This document shows, in pieces, positions 34,531 to 41,782 of a DNA stretch of 64,000 nucleotides (the stretch's first letter is position 1; each line of letters starts with the position of its first letter). The notes under the pieces are model-generated. The model was not told the DNA's origin. It ran no database searches and worked only from the letters and a program-made list of their open reading frames with translations. A program made the translations under genes and the position numbers. The stretch is from Stenotrophomonas maltophilia D457 (GTDB taxonomy: Bacteria; Pseudomonadota; Gammaproteobacteria; Xanthomonadales; Xanthomonadaceae): positions 2,513,001 through 2,577,000 of the forward strand of contig NC_017671.1 in assembly GCF_000284595.1 (NCBI RefSeq), given 5' to 3'.

Positions 34531-34579
34531 TACCACGGCACGGCGTTGGGGGAAGCGTTCCACAACGCAGGACACGAAC

Positions 34580-35872
34580 ATGCACACCCTGATGAGGATC
34601 ACCCCGTTGGCGCTGGCGGCGCTGGCGGGCACCGCCTTCGCCGCGCCACCCGCGGCGGATGATGGCGCCGACGTGCAGGCGCTGGCCAACCAGCTGGAGC
34701 AGCTCAAATCCAACTACGCGCAGGAAGTGCGGCGGCTGCGCGAACTGGACATGCAGGTGCAGGCGATGCAGGCGCGCCTGAGTGGGAAGGTTGGCCCGAT
34801 GGCCCCGTCTACGACTGCGCCCGTCGAGCATGGCTCGACCCTACAGACGTCACCGGGCAGCGAAGGCTATGCCAGCAGTGCCGCCGAGGCGCAGCAGGCA
34901 AAGCAGGAATCGCGGCGCAGCGTGGATGATGTGAAACAGCAGCAGTCGGCGCTGTTCTCGCGCCGCTTCACCGTCGAGAACAGCCTCACCTACGCCCGCT
35001 ACGACCGCAAGCAGCTCACCCTCAATGGCTTCCTGGCGCTGGATGCGATCTTCCTCGGCAACATCGCCATCGAGAACGTCGAGTCCGATTCGCTCACCTA
35101 CAATCTGGCCGCGCGCTGGGGCGTCAGCCCGAACCTGACGCTCAACCTGGACGTGCCATACCTGGCGCGGCGCACCGTCTACCAGAAGGGCGGTGCCGGC
35201 GGTGCGGCGGCCGCGATCGCGCAGGAAGAAACCAATGGCAACGGCCTGGGCGATATCGGCCTGAGTGCGAATTACCGCTTGTTCGGCGAGCTCGGCTGGC
35301 GCCCGGAAGCCGTACTCACCGCCGGAGTGACCGCGCCCACCGGGCGTGCGCCTTACGGCCTGGACTGGAAAGTGATCGAGCGCGATGACGATGACTACAT
35401 CCGCTTCGCCGTGCCCAAGGAACAACCGACCGGCAATGGCGTGTGGCAGGCCAACGTCGGGCTGTCGATGGTCAAGACAGCCGATCCGGCGATCCTGTTC
35501 GCCAACCTCGGCTACGTGCATTCGTTCCCGCGTGGTTTCAGTGACATCGACAGCAACCCCGACACGGTCAACCCGGGTGACGTGAAGCTCGGCGGCTCGG
35601 TCTACTTCGGCGCCGGCGTGGCCTTTGCGTTCAACGAGCGCACCAGTCTCAGCCTGTCCTTCAGCGACCGCATCAGCGCCCGCGCTTCCACCCGTTTCCA
35701 GGGCGGGAAGTGGATGAAAGTGATTGGCAGCGACGCCAACGCGGCGTCACTGAATCTGGGTGTGACGTATGCGCTCAACCAGCACACCACGCTGGTGACC
35801 CTGCTGGGCATCGGGCTGACCCCGGATGCACCGGACTTCACGCTGGCGTTCAAGATCCCTTACATGCTCTGA
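34580..35872 (+). CDS. fapF: FapF-like outer-membrane secretion pore
   Basis: A 430-residue protein, the same length as Pseudomonas FapF. It has a signal peptide (RITPLALAALAGTAFAAPPA), an N-terminal coiled coil (about 30-68, DVQALANQLEQLKSNYAQEV), a low-complexity linker, and a C-terminal 12-strand-type barrel ending in phenylalanine- and tyrosine-rich strands (TLAFKIPYML, with the usual terminal hydrophobic residue). FapF forms a trimeric gated barrel through which FapB and FapC leave the cell. The linker near residues 82-89 is encoded by a SMAG-like palindrome. Last gene of the fap group; a large stem-loop follows. Confidence 0.85.
   Translation: MHTLMRITPLALAALAGTAFAAPPAADDGADVQALANQLEQLKSNYAQEVRRLRELDMQVQAMQARLSGKVGPMAPSTTAPVEHGSTLQTSPGSEGYASSAAEAQQAKQESRRSVDDVKQQQSALFSRRFTVENSLTYARYDRKQLTLNGFLALDAIFLGNIAIENVESDSLTYNLAARWGVSPNLTLNLDVPYLARRTVYQKGGAGGAAAAIAQEETNGNGLGDIGLSANYRLFGELGWRPEAVLTAGVTAPTGRAPYGLDWKVIERDDDDYIRFAVPKEQPTGNGVWQANVGLSMVKTADPAILFANLGYVHSFPRGFSDIDSNPDTVNPGDVKLGGSVYFGAGVAFAFNERTSLSLSFSDRISARASTRFQGGKWMKVIGSDANAASLNLGVTYALNQHTTLVTLLGIGLTPDAPDFTLAFKIPYML
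34823..34844 (-). repeat. SMAG-like GTAG palindrome inside fapF
   Basis: On the minus strand the sequence is GTAGG followed by GTCGAGC-CAT-GCTCGAC, a 7-bp perfect hairpin behind a GTAG head. This is the SMAG repeat type of S. maltophilia. It lies in frame in the linker between coiled coil and barrel. Confidence 0.7.
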
Positions 35873-35878
35873 CCCGCC

Positions 35879-35922
35879 CGATCCGGCGACGCTGTGGCCG
35901 ACAGCCCCTCGCCGCCGGATCG
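35879..35922 (+). terminator. Nested stem-loop after fapF, possible fap/reb boundary
   Basis: CGATCCGGCG (35879-35888) pairs with CGCCGGATCG (35913-35922), and GCTGT/ACAGC (35891-35905) forms a second hairpin inside. It begins seven bases after the fapF stop. No T-run follows, so it is either a weak terminator, a Rho-type stop or an attenuator between the fap and reb genes. The remaining 250 nt before the first reb gene show no sigma-54 site and no clear sigma-70 promoter. Confidence 0.5.
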
Positions 35923-36173
35923 CGCTGCCCACGCGCAGGCCCTGTGTGTGCTCCAGGGCAACGCGCCAGCGCTGGCGACGACGGCGATGATCATCAGTTC
36001 CGCCGTATTCACGCCGCACCTTCACGGTGATCCCACCGCATTCTCCGTCGATTCCGCCAATCCGGCGGCGGCGCCATTTCCTACTCTGGCCCCACGGTGA
36101 AGCCCAGGCCGCTGCAGGCAACGCACCGTGACACTGGATACCACGCACTTCCACCCTTTCGCAGGAGCAGGAC

Positions 36174-36464
36174 ATGGCATTTCCAACCGCGGTAAACGAC
36201 CAGATCACCGACTCGGTCACCCAGGCCAACACCAAGGTGCTGGGCGACGCGCCCGCCGTGGCAGTGGGCAATCTGTACCAGGCCACCGCACAGGCGCTGG
36301 CCAATGCCGCCCACAACGCCACCAACGCGCAGCAGCAGTCCTACGTCACCGCGCAGTCGGCCACGACCATGGGCGTGGCCACTCTGTACTCGATCGATAC
36401 CGCCACCACGGCGGTAGCGAGCAAGGAAATCCTCAGCACCCGCGTCCGCGGCCTGGGCTCCTGA
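36174..36464 (+). CDS. rebB: RebB-family R-body protein, copy 1
   Basis: A 96-residue RebB protein with the canonical start MAFPTAVNDQITDSVTQANT, then KVLGDAPAVAVGNLYQATAQ and a long helix ALANAAHNATNAQQQSYVTA. RebB-family subunits polymerise into R-bodies, coiled protein ribbons that can unroll explosively and break membranes. They are known from Paramecium killer symbionts, Azorhizobium and Pseudomonas aeruginosa PA14. GCAGGAG precedes the ATG. First of at least seven reb-type genes in a row. Its C-terminus (STRVRGLGS) is slightly longer than copies 2-4. Confidence 0.92.
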   Translation: MAFPTAVNDQITDSVTQANTKVLGDAPAVAVGNLYQATAQALANAAHNATNAQQQSYVTAQSATTMGVATLYSIDTATTAVASKEILSTRVRGLGS

Positions 36465-36507
36465 TCTGTCGTTCCATCGCTGACCCGCCAACCTCAAGGA
36501 GATCGAC

Positions 36508-36777
36508 ATGGCATTCCCGACCGCTGTAAACGACCAGATCACCGATTCGGTCACCCAGGCCAACACCAAGGTGCTGGGCGACGCGCCCGCCGTGGCCATG
36601 GGCAATCTGTACCAGGCCACTGCGCAGGCGCTGGCCAACGCCGCCCACAACGCCACCAATGCGCAGCAGCAGTCCTATGTGACGGCGCAGGCGGCCACCA
36701 CCATGGGCGTGGCCACGCTGTACTCGATCGACACCGCCACCACCGGCGTGGCCACCAAGCAGATCCTCGGCGCGTGA
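36508..36777 (+). CDS. rebB: RebB-family R-body protein, copy 2
   Basis: An 89-residue paralogue almost identical to copy 1: same MAFPTAVNDQITDSVTQANT start, with PAVAMGNLYQ in place of PAVAVGNLYQ, and a shorter tail ending KQILGA. AAGGAG lies before the ATG. The near identity at DNA level with copy 1 points to recent tandem duplication or gene conversion. Confidence 0.92.
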   Translation: MAFPTAVNDQITDSVTQANTKVLGDAPAVAMGNLYQATAQALANAAHNATNAQQQSYVTAQAATTMGVATLYSIDTATTGVATKQILGA

Positions 36778-36803
36778 TGCGCCGGCAGGCAAGGAGCTGA
36801 GCC

Positions 36804-37070
36804 ATGGCATTTCCCACGGCCGTCAACGACCAGATCACCGACTCGGTCAGCCAGGCCAACCTGCAGGTGCTGGGCGTGGCGCCTGCCACGGCAATGGGCA
36901 CGCTGTACCAGGCCACCGCGCAGGCGCTGGCCAATGCCGCCCACAACGCGACGCTCGCCCAGCAGCAGATGTATGTCACGGCGCAGGCCGCGACCACGAT
37001 GGGCGTCGCGCTGCTCTACGCCGTCGATACCGGCGCCACCGGCGCCGCCACCCGGAAGATTCTCGGCTGA
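36804..37070 (+). CDS. rebB: RebB-family R-body protein, copy 3
   Basis: An 88-residue paralogue, more diverged: SVSQANLQVLGVAPATAMGT replaces the middle, and the helix reads ALANAAHNATLAQQQMYVTA. It keeps the MAFPTAVNDQITDS head and ends ATRKILG. GGAGCTGAGCC precedes the ATG. The gap from copy 2 is 26 nt. Subunits of differing sequence may have distinct places in the ribbon, as RebA and RebB do in Caedibacter. Confidence 0.9.
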   Translation: MAFPTAVNDQITDSVSQANLQVLGVAPATAMGTLYQATAQALANAAHNATLAQQQMYVTAQAATTMGVALLYAVDTGATGAATRKILG

Positions 37071-37130
37071 TTCCATTGAGTGCCGGCAATCTCCGTTCCT
37101 GTAGTGCTGTCCACCCTAGGAGCTTCCACC

Positions 37131-37403
37131 ATGGCATTTCCCACCGCCGTCAACAGCCAGATCACCGATTCGGTCTCGCAGGTCAACACCAAGGTGCTTG
37201 GCGATGCGCCGGCCATCGCAATGGGCAACCTGTTCGTGGCCACCAGCCAGGCGCTGTCCAACGCCGCGCACAACGCCACCAACAACCAGCAGCAGTCCTA
37301 CGTGACCATGCAGGCGTCGACCACCCAGGGGGTGTCCACGCTGTATGCGATCGACACCGCCTCCAACGGCGTGGCCACCCGCGAAATCCTGGGCCTGCGC
37401 TGA
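37131..37403 (+). CDS. rebB: RebB-family R-body protein, copy 4
   Basis: A 90-residue paralogue: MAFPTAVNSQITDSVSQVNT, LFVATSQALSNAAHNATNNQ, ending TREILGLR. The frame is open 17 codons upstream, but the family start and CTAGGAG support 37131. A 16-bp stem-loop follows directly, separating these four canonical copies from the three divergent reb-type genes. Confidence 0.9.
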   Translation: MAFPTAVNSQITDSVSQVNTKVLGDAPAIAMGNLFVATSQALSNAAHNATNNQQQSYVTMQASTTQGVSTLYAIDTASNGVATREILGLR

Positions 37404-37409
37404 CGTGTC

Positions 37410-37465
37410 GGCCCGGCGTGACGCCAACCACCGCGCCCCCGCCCAGGGCGGCGTCACGTCGGGCC
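37410..37465 (+). promoter_or_regulatory. Strong stem-loop between canonical and divergent reb genes
   Basis: Bases 37410-37425 pair with 37450-37465 over 16 positions, fifteen Watson-Crick and one G-U, with a 24-nt loop. No T-run follows. It begins seven bases after the copy 4 stop. Such an element could protect the upstream message or reduce readthrough, giving more of copies 1-4 than of the later proteins. Confidence 0.65.
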
Positions 37466-37473
37466 CCTGATCG

Positions 37474-37710
37474 ATGGCCGCATCGCCCGCCACCGGCTAC
37501 CTGCTGGCAACCACCAACGCCGGATCCGGTGTGGCGATCGCCCTTGCCCCCTCGTTCGCGATGTCCGCCACCTACCTGGCGATGGCCGACAGCCTCGGCC
37601 TGGCAATGCAGAACGCGGTGGCCAACCAGCAACGCGGCCAGGTGACCGCCGGCGCAAGCCTGGCCCAGATCCTGGCCCTGATCATCCAGAAGGGAGCCGT
37701 TCCGTCATGA
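37474..37710 (+). CDS. Short divergent RebB-like protein
   Basis: A 78-residue protein, MAASPATGYLLATTNAGSGV, followed by the helix SATYLAMADSLGLAMQNAVA and NQQRGQVTAGASLAQILALI. The D-x-LG-x-A-M-x-NAVA-x-QQ pattern is the core helix of RebB proteins, but the usual MAFPTAVN head is missing. It ends in the start codon of the next gene (ATGA), so the two are coupled. It may cap or modify R-body assembly; inference. Confidence 0.78.
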   Translation: MAASPATGYLLATTNAGSGVAIALAPSFAMSATYLAMADSLGLAMQNAVANQQRGQVTAGASLAQILALIIQKGAVPS

Positions 37711-38297
37711 GCAGTGAGAACACCGTCAACAGCCAGATCGTCGACAGCGTCAGCGCCGCCTCGACGTTGCTGGTGGCCCAGGGTCCGGCGCAGTCCTTCA
37801 GCATGCTGGACATGGTGATGCTGGAGACGCTGGGCACCGCCATGCACAACGCCGTCGCGCGCCAGCAGGGTGCAGGCATGGTCAGCAACGCAGCGGTGAC
37901 CGCCACCTGCGCGAAGATGATCAACGCTCCCTGGCCGGTGCCGCCACCCGCTCCGGAACCCCCTCCGCCGCCACCACCGCAGGTCATCCCCCTGCCCGGC
38001 CCGGTGCCGGCGCCCCCTTCGCCTGCGGCGGTGATCGCCGCGGCCACCGCAGAAGGAAAGACCGCCATCAGCGTCCTGCAGGCACAGACCCACGGTGCCA
38101 CTGCCGACGCTGCGGCCGCTACCAGCAGCCTGCATGCACTCCAAACGCTTGCAGGCAATGCGGCAGCGCCCGCGCCCGGTCCTGCGCCCGACCCCGCGTC
38201 CGGTCCGGATCCGGACGCAGGTCCCGCCCAGGATCCCGCGCCAGACTCCCCTTCCCCTTCCCCTTCCCCGGCAGACGACGCTGACGCCGGGGCCTGA
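37707..38297 (+). CDS. RebB-domain protein with proline-rich C-terminal extension
   Basis: A 196-residue protein. Residues 1-75 are RebB-like (NTVNSQIVDSVSAASTLLVA, MLETLGTAMHNAVARQQ). A long extension follows: proline-rich (PPPAPEPPPPPPPQVIPLPG), an alanine-rich helix, and an acidic proline/aspartate tail (GPDPDAGPAQDPAPDSPSPS). Extra tails like this are not part of known short Reb subunits. The tail may keep one end of the ribbon attached or bind another protein. It is coupled to the gene before it. Confidence 0.78.
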   Translation: MSSENTVNSQIVDSVSAASTLLVAQGPAQSFSMLDMVMLETLGTAMHNAVARQQGAGMVSNAAVTATCAKMINAPWPVPPPAPEPPPPPPPQVIPLPGPVPAPPSPAAVIAAATAEGKTAISVLQAQTHGATADAAAATSSLHALQTLAGNAAAPAPGPAPDPASGPDPDAGPAQDPAPDSPSPSPSPADDADAGA

Positions 38298-38344
38298 CAG
38301 ACTGCAGGCCGCCTGCGGCCCCACCCGCCCATCAAGGAGCCCGT

Positions 38345-38692
38345 ATGGACCCGAGGAACGTCAACGCCCAGATCATCGATGTGATCAACCAGGTGCAGAC
38401 GGCCACCATGTCAGCGACCGTCGTGACGACCAGTGGTGCCGGCAAGGCCTACCAGTCGGTGGCCCAGTCTGCGGCGATCGCCGTACAGGATGCCGCCGAC
38501 GCCCTGCGCAATGTCTCAACCATCGCGACCACCGCGGCCGGCGTGGCCATGGCCCAGTACCTGGCGACGGGGGACGAAAAGTATGCAAGGGTGCTCACGC
38601 AGGCGCAGAACATGATGCAGGGGGCCACCGCCGACTTCAACCGCGTCGGCAATGCCGCTGCGACCGTCCTCAAGGAATTTCCGGCCCAGTGA
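38345..38692 (+). CDS. RebB-like protein, long form
   Basis: A 115-residue protein, MDPRNVNAQIIDVINQVQTA, then SVAQSAAIAVQDAADALRNV and a second helix (GDEKYARVLTQAQNMMQGAT). The N-x-QI-x-D-x-(I/V)-x-QV start matches the RebB head in a diverged form. AAGGAG precedes the ATG. Predicted all-helical and soluble, as expected for an R-body-associated subunit. Confidence 0.75.
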   Translation: MDPRNVNAQIIDVINQVQTATMSATVVTTSGAGKAYQSVAQSAAIAVQDAADALRNVSTIATTAAGVAMAQYLATGDEKYARVLTQAQNMMQGATADFNRVGNAAATVLKEFPAQ

Positions 38693-38712
38693 GGCCGCCA
38701 GGAGATCCACGC

Positions 38713-39792
38713 ATGAGCATTTTCATTGCCGGTCGTTCCATCCCCCAGGCCAACCTGATCAGTCAATCCTGCAGGCATGTCCTTCAGTTCATCGACGGCG
38801 GCGAGCACTGGTTGAAGTGGGCCATGGAATCGCATGAGCACCGCTACGCCTTCTCCGACGAGGGCACGATGCTCGATGGGGTGCAACAGGGCCTGCACGG
38901 TTCGCGCATGACATGGTTGCCGCGCACCGGGTTGCAGATCGGCCCGGTCAAGCTGCTCAGCCTTGGTGCCAGCGACCTCGGTGCCCTGCGCAACATGGAG
39001 TTTGATGACGAGACACGCCTGTCGCACAACGAGGCACAACGAGTGCTGGAAAAACACCGGCTGCTGACCAACGCCGAGCTCGGCGCCTCGCGCGCGTTCC
39101 TGGCTTCGATCGGCGCGGCCGACGCACCCCTGCTGCAGCAGCTGGACTTTCGCGAATCGGTGGCGCTCCACCAGCTGTCCCGTGAGGTGGGCATGTCCGC
39201 CGCAGGGCGCGACGATCTGGCCGACGCTGCCGGCTTCGCGCTGCTGCACGCACGCAGGCCCATCGAGTTTGCCGACTACTTCCGCTTCTACCAGCGGGTG
39301 AGCGCAGGAGGTGGCAGCCGCGAGCATCGGCTGGCGCGTGCCACCCGTGCGTTGCAGCAGGTGCTGCCGATCCTGTTCGGCTTCCTGGACGGGCCGCAGC
39401 TGCCACAGTTGCCGTCGCCAGAGCAGGTGCGCGAGGCGATCGACGCAAGCCTGGCCGCGCACCGGCAGATCGGCTATGCCCGCATCTCGCTGGCCGCCCA
39501 GCAGATGGCGGCCTGCTTCGACGACGAACCCGACCTGCTGCAGGATGACAGCCGGTTGCGCGAGGCCGCGCGGTGGCAGCTGCGCGATGCGCAGGAATTC
39601 CTCAACGAACATCCGGTTTCCCGTGGCCGGCTCGGCCAGGACGGTGCCAGCGTGCAGTTCGCGATCGATGGTTCCAGAGCGAAGGCGCTGATACAGGTGG
39701 AGGACAATGTGATCACCCTGCAGGATTACCGCCGAACCCGCCGCCACCTGGGCGATGAAGCGCGGGTGGATTATCAGAAGGATGCAGTGTGA
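38713..39792 (+). CDS. Unknown 359-residue protein of the reb operon
   Basis: A soluble protein with no family I recognise: MSIFIAGRSIPQANLISQSC, then MLDGVQQGLHGSRMTWLPRT, and a long, mostly helical body (LLQQLDFRESVALHQLSREV, FADYFRFYQRVSAGGGSREH). There is no signal or membrane segment. It starts 20 nt after the previous reb-type gene with GGAGATCC before the ATG, and overlaps the next gene by four bases, so it is part of the R-body operon. It could control assembly, package a toxin, or be cargo. A much longer frame that runs into it from 38095 crosses two reb genes out of frame and is not real. Confidence 0.7.
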   Translation: MSIFIAGRSIPQANLISQSCRHVLQFIDGGEHWLKWAMESHEHRYAFSDEGTMLDGVQQGLHGSRMTWLPRTGLQIGPVKLLSLGASDLGALRNMEFDDETRLSHNEAQRVLEKHRLLTNAELGASRAFLASIGAADAPLLQQLDFRESVALHQLSREVGMSAAGRDDLADAAGFALLHARRPIEFADYFRFYQRVSAGGGSREHRLARATRALQQVLPILFGFLDGPQLPQLPSPEQVREAIDASLAAHRQIGYARISLAAQQMAACFDDEPDLLQDDSRLREAARWQLRDAQEFLNEHPVSRGRLGQDGASVQFAIDGSRAKALIQVEDNVITLQDYRRTRRHLGDEARVDYQKDAV

Positions 39793-40235
39793 ACCCGGCT
39801 CCGGCGCCAGATGGCGATGGCGTGCAGGCAGCAACAGAGGCCTTTGCTTCGGCAGCCGGCGCGGCCGTTGCTGCCGGACGCCTGGCGGCCCGGCAACAGG
39901 CGCAGAAGATCCTGGCCGATGCCCAGGCGGCATTGCGCCACATCCTGGGGGAGCGCAGCGACGGTGTTCCCCCCTCATCCCCAGCAGGAGCACCGACGAT
40001 GACCTTCCCGACCCCGCTTCCCGGCAAGCCCACTCCCGCCCATCCGGCGGGCAGAACCCCGATGGAGATCGCCCAGGAACTGGCGGACGCCGCAATGGCT
40101 GCCAGTGAAGAAGGCATCCGCACCGCGATGAAGGTTTCGCAACGCGCGGTCGAGGCCGCCGCCGAGGCCGCGCGATGCGCGGACGAAGCGGCCGAACAGG
40201 CCGTGCAGCGCGCTGCCGAAGCCAACGCGCGCTGA
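39789..40235 (+). CDS. Alanine-rich helical protein, last gene of the reb operon
   Basis: A 148-residue protein starting at a GTG inside the previous stop (GTGA). Two alanine-rich helices (ATEAFASAAGAAVAAGRLAA and VSQRAVEAAAEAARCADEAA) flank a proline-rich middle (GKPTPAHPAGRTP). The helices have heptad-like spacing and suggest a coiled coil. No family recognised. A strong terminator follows 18 nt later, so this closes the operon. Confidence 0.68.
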   Translation: MNPAPAPDGDGVQAATEAFASAAGAAVAAGRLAARQQAQKILADAQAALRHILGERSDGVPPSSPAGAPTMTFPTPLPGKPTPAHPAGRTPMEIAQELADAAMAASEEGIRTAMKVSQRAVEAAAEAARCADEAAEQAVQRAAEANAR

Positions 40236-40253
40236 CGCTGCGTCTGCCATCCC

Positions 40254-40296
40254 AACGCCCCGGGCAGGCCCGCGCCTGCACCGGGGCGTTGCTTTT
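40254..40296 (+). terminator. Intrinsic terminator of the reb operon
   Basis: AACGCCCCGG (40254-40263) pairs perfectly with CCGGGGCGTT (40281-40290); the loop can itself form GCAGG/CCTGC; GCTTTT follows. This is the best Rho-independent terminator I see in the window. It lies between the reb operon and the convergent regulator gene. Confidence 0.88.
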
Positions 40297-41782
40297 ACTG
40301 GTGCGGGCTTCGCCGGTAGCTGCGCGGGCTGACCCCTACCGCGCGCCGGAAGCTCTTTTCGAAGTGGCTCAGGTCACCGAAGCCGACCTGCAGTGCGACA
40401 TCGGTAATGCGCAGGCGCTGCCCATCCCGCAGCAGCTGCTTGGCGTGCTCGATGCGCAGTTGCTGCAGCAGCAGCTTGAACGTCGTGCCCAGCTCGCTGC
40501 GGAACAGGAATCCCAGGTGTGACTGGCTCACATGGGCCTGACGGGCAAGGTCGCCCAGCGTGAGCGGCTCTGCGGCATGGTCCTTCAGGTAGGCCAGGGC
40601 GCGTTTCAGGCCGTCGTGCAGGCCTTCATGCGCTGCCCGCGGCGTATCCGGCTGCGCGGGCGCAGGACCGACGGTCTGCTCAACCGCGGGCAGCCGTTGC
40701 GGGGCGCGCCCGGCATCGCTGGCAACGTGGCCTGCAGCCAGATCCGGCGCGTGGCGTGCGAGATCCTCACGACGGATGCATCGGCCACCGGTCATCACCG
40801 CCAGCCGGACCACCACCCGCTCCATTTCCAGCAGATTGCCGGGCCAGTCGTGCGCGCACAGGGCTTCCAGCACATCGTCGCCCAGCACGCGGGGATTGAA
40901 TCCATGCAGCTCCAGCGAACGCGCCGCCAGCGCGCCGATGTCCTCCACCCGTTCGCGCAGCGGTGGAATATCCACGGTCAGGAACTCCAGCCCAGCCAGC
41001 AGGGCGCGCGAGAACTGCTTCTCTCTCACCCGTTGTTCCAGGTCCGCGCTGGTCGACGCGATCACCCGTATCGGGCCGGCCGCCAGCGCGTCAGCTTGAG
41101 CGGCAGGCAGCCCACGCATGCGATGTGACAGCTGCCCCTGCAGCGGCACCGGCAGTTCGTCGACTTCGTGGAAGTACAGCGTCCCGCCCTGTGCGCGCGC
41201 GAACCAGTCGCTGGCTTCGCCCAGCGGGTGAACACAGTTCACTTCGACAAACGGGCCCTGCCGGGAAGGGCCGCCACTGTGCAGGGCGGCGGCCAGCTCC
41301 ATCTTCTCGGTACCAAACTCGCCGCGCAGCAGGACCGGCAACGGGCTGGCCGCCGCGCGCTCCACGAATTCATCCATCTGCTTCAGCGCCTCGCCGGCGC
41401 CGACCAGCAACAGCGGCCGGCTCAATGCCTGTTCGGCCCAGGCCTTGGCTTCGTAGCGCTTGATCAGATGCGCGCAACGCTGGGCAAACTGCTCCCCCAG
41501 CGCCAGGGCACTGCCATCCAGCCGGCCCTTCTCGCCTTCCAGGTGCAGCTCACCCAACACCTCGCCGCCATAGCGGATGGGAACCCGCTGCAAGGAAACC
41601 TCTTCCCCGGACGCAGCTGGCAACCCCGCAGCCGCCCCTGCCACCGCACCACGCAACCGCACTTGGCCACCCCGCATCACCTTGTGCTGGGACAGCTCCT
41701 TCACGAACGCGCCCAGCAGCTCGGGCAATGACGGATAGGGCCGATAAGCGCGCTGCAGCATCTCACTGACTTGCCTGTGCAT
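40295..41782 (-). CDS. Regulator with degenerate NtrC-type AAA+ domain fused to AraC domain
   Basis: A 495-residue protein from the ATG at 41782 (AAGGGGAG before it). Residues 1-120 may be a sensor region. Residues 125-345 follow the AAA+ domain of sigma-54 activators (FVEVNC, GGTLYFHEVDEL, IPPLRERVEDIGALA, HDWPGN). However, Walker A is GEFGTEK (154-160) instead of GETGTGK, Walker B has His in place of Asp, and the GAFTGA loop is absent, since about 25 residues are missing between VNC and GGTLYF. The last 100 residues are an AraC double helix-turn-helix (TLGDLARQAHVSQSHLGFLF, ITDVALQVGFGDLSHFEKSF). It cannot work as a sigma-54 activator in the usual way. It is likely a sigma-70 regulator of the convergent reb genes. 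An open frame upstream looks noncoding. Confidence 0.82.
   Translation of the reverse strand: MHRQVSEMLQRAYRPYPSLPELLGAFVKELSQHKVMRGGQVRLRGAVAGAAAGLPAASGEEVSLQRVPIRYGGEVLGELHLEGEKGRLDGSALALGEQFAQRCAHLIKRYEAKAWAEQALSRPLLLVGAGEALKQMDEFVERAAASPLPVLLRGEFGTEKMELAAALHSGGPSRQGPFVEVNCVHPLGEASDWFARAQGGTLYFHEVDELPVPLQGQLSHRMRGLPAAQADALAAGPIRVIASTSADLEQRVREKQFSRALLAGLEFLTVDIPPLRERVEDIGALAARSLELHGFNPRVLGDDVLEALCAHDWPGNLLEMERVVVRLAVMTGGRCIRREDLARHAPDLAAGHVASDAGRAPQRLPAVEQTVGPAPAQPDTPRAAHEGLHDGLKRALAYLKDHAAEPLTLGDLARQAHVSQSHLGFLFRSELGTTFKLLLQQLRIEHAKQLLRDGQRLRITDVALQVGFGDLSHFEKSFRRAVGVSPRSYRRSPHQ

Noticed and set aside
35894..36100. Small protein of 68 residues between fapF and the first reb gene
   Set aside because: It overlaps the stem-loop after fapF, lacks a ribosome site and has no domain character.
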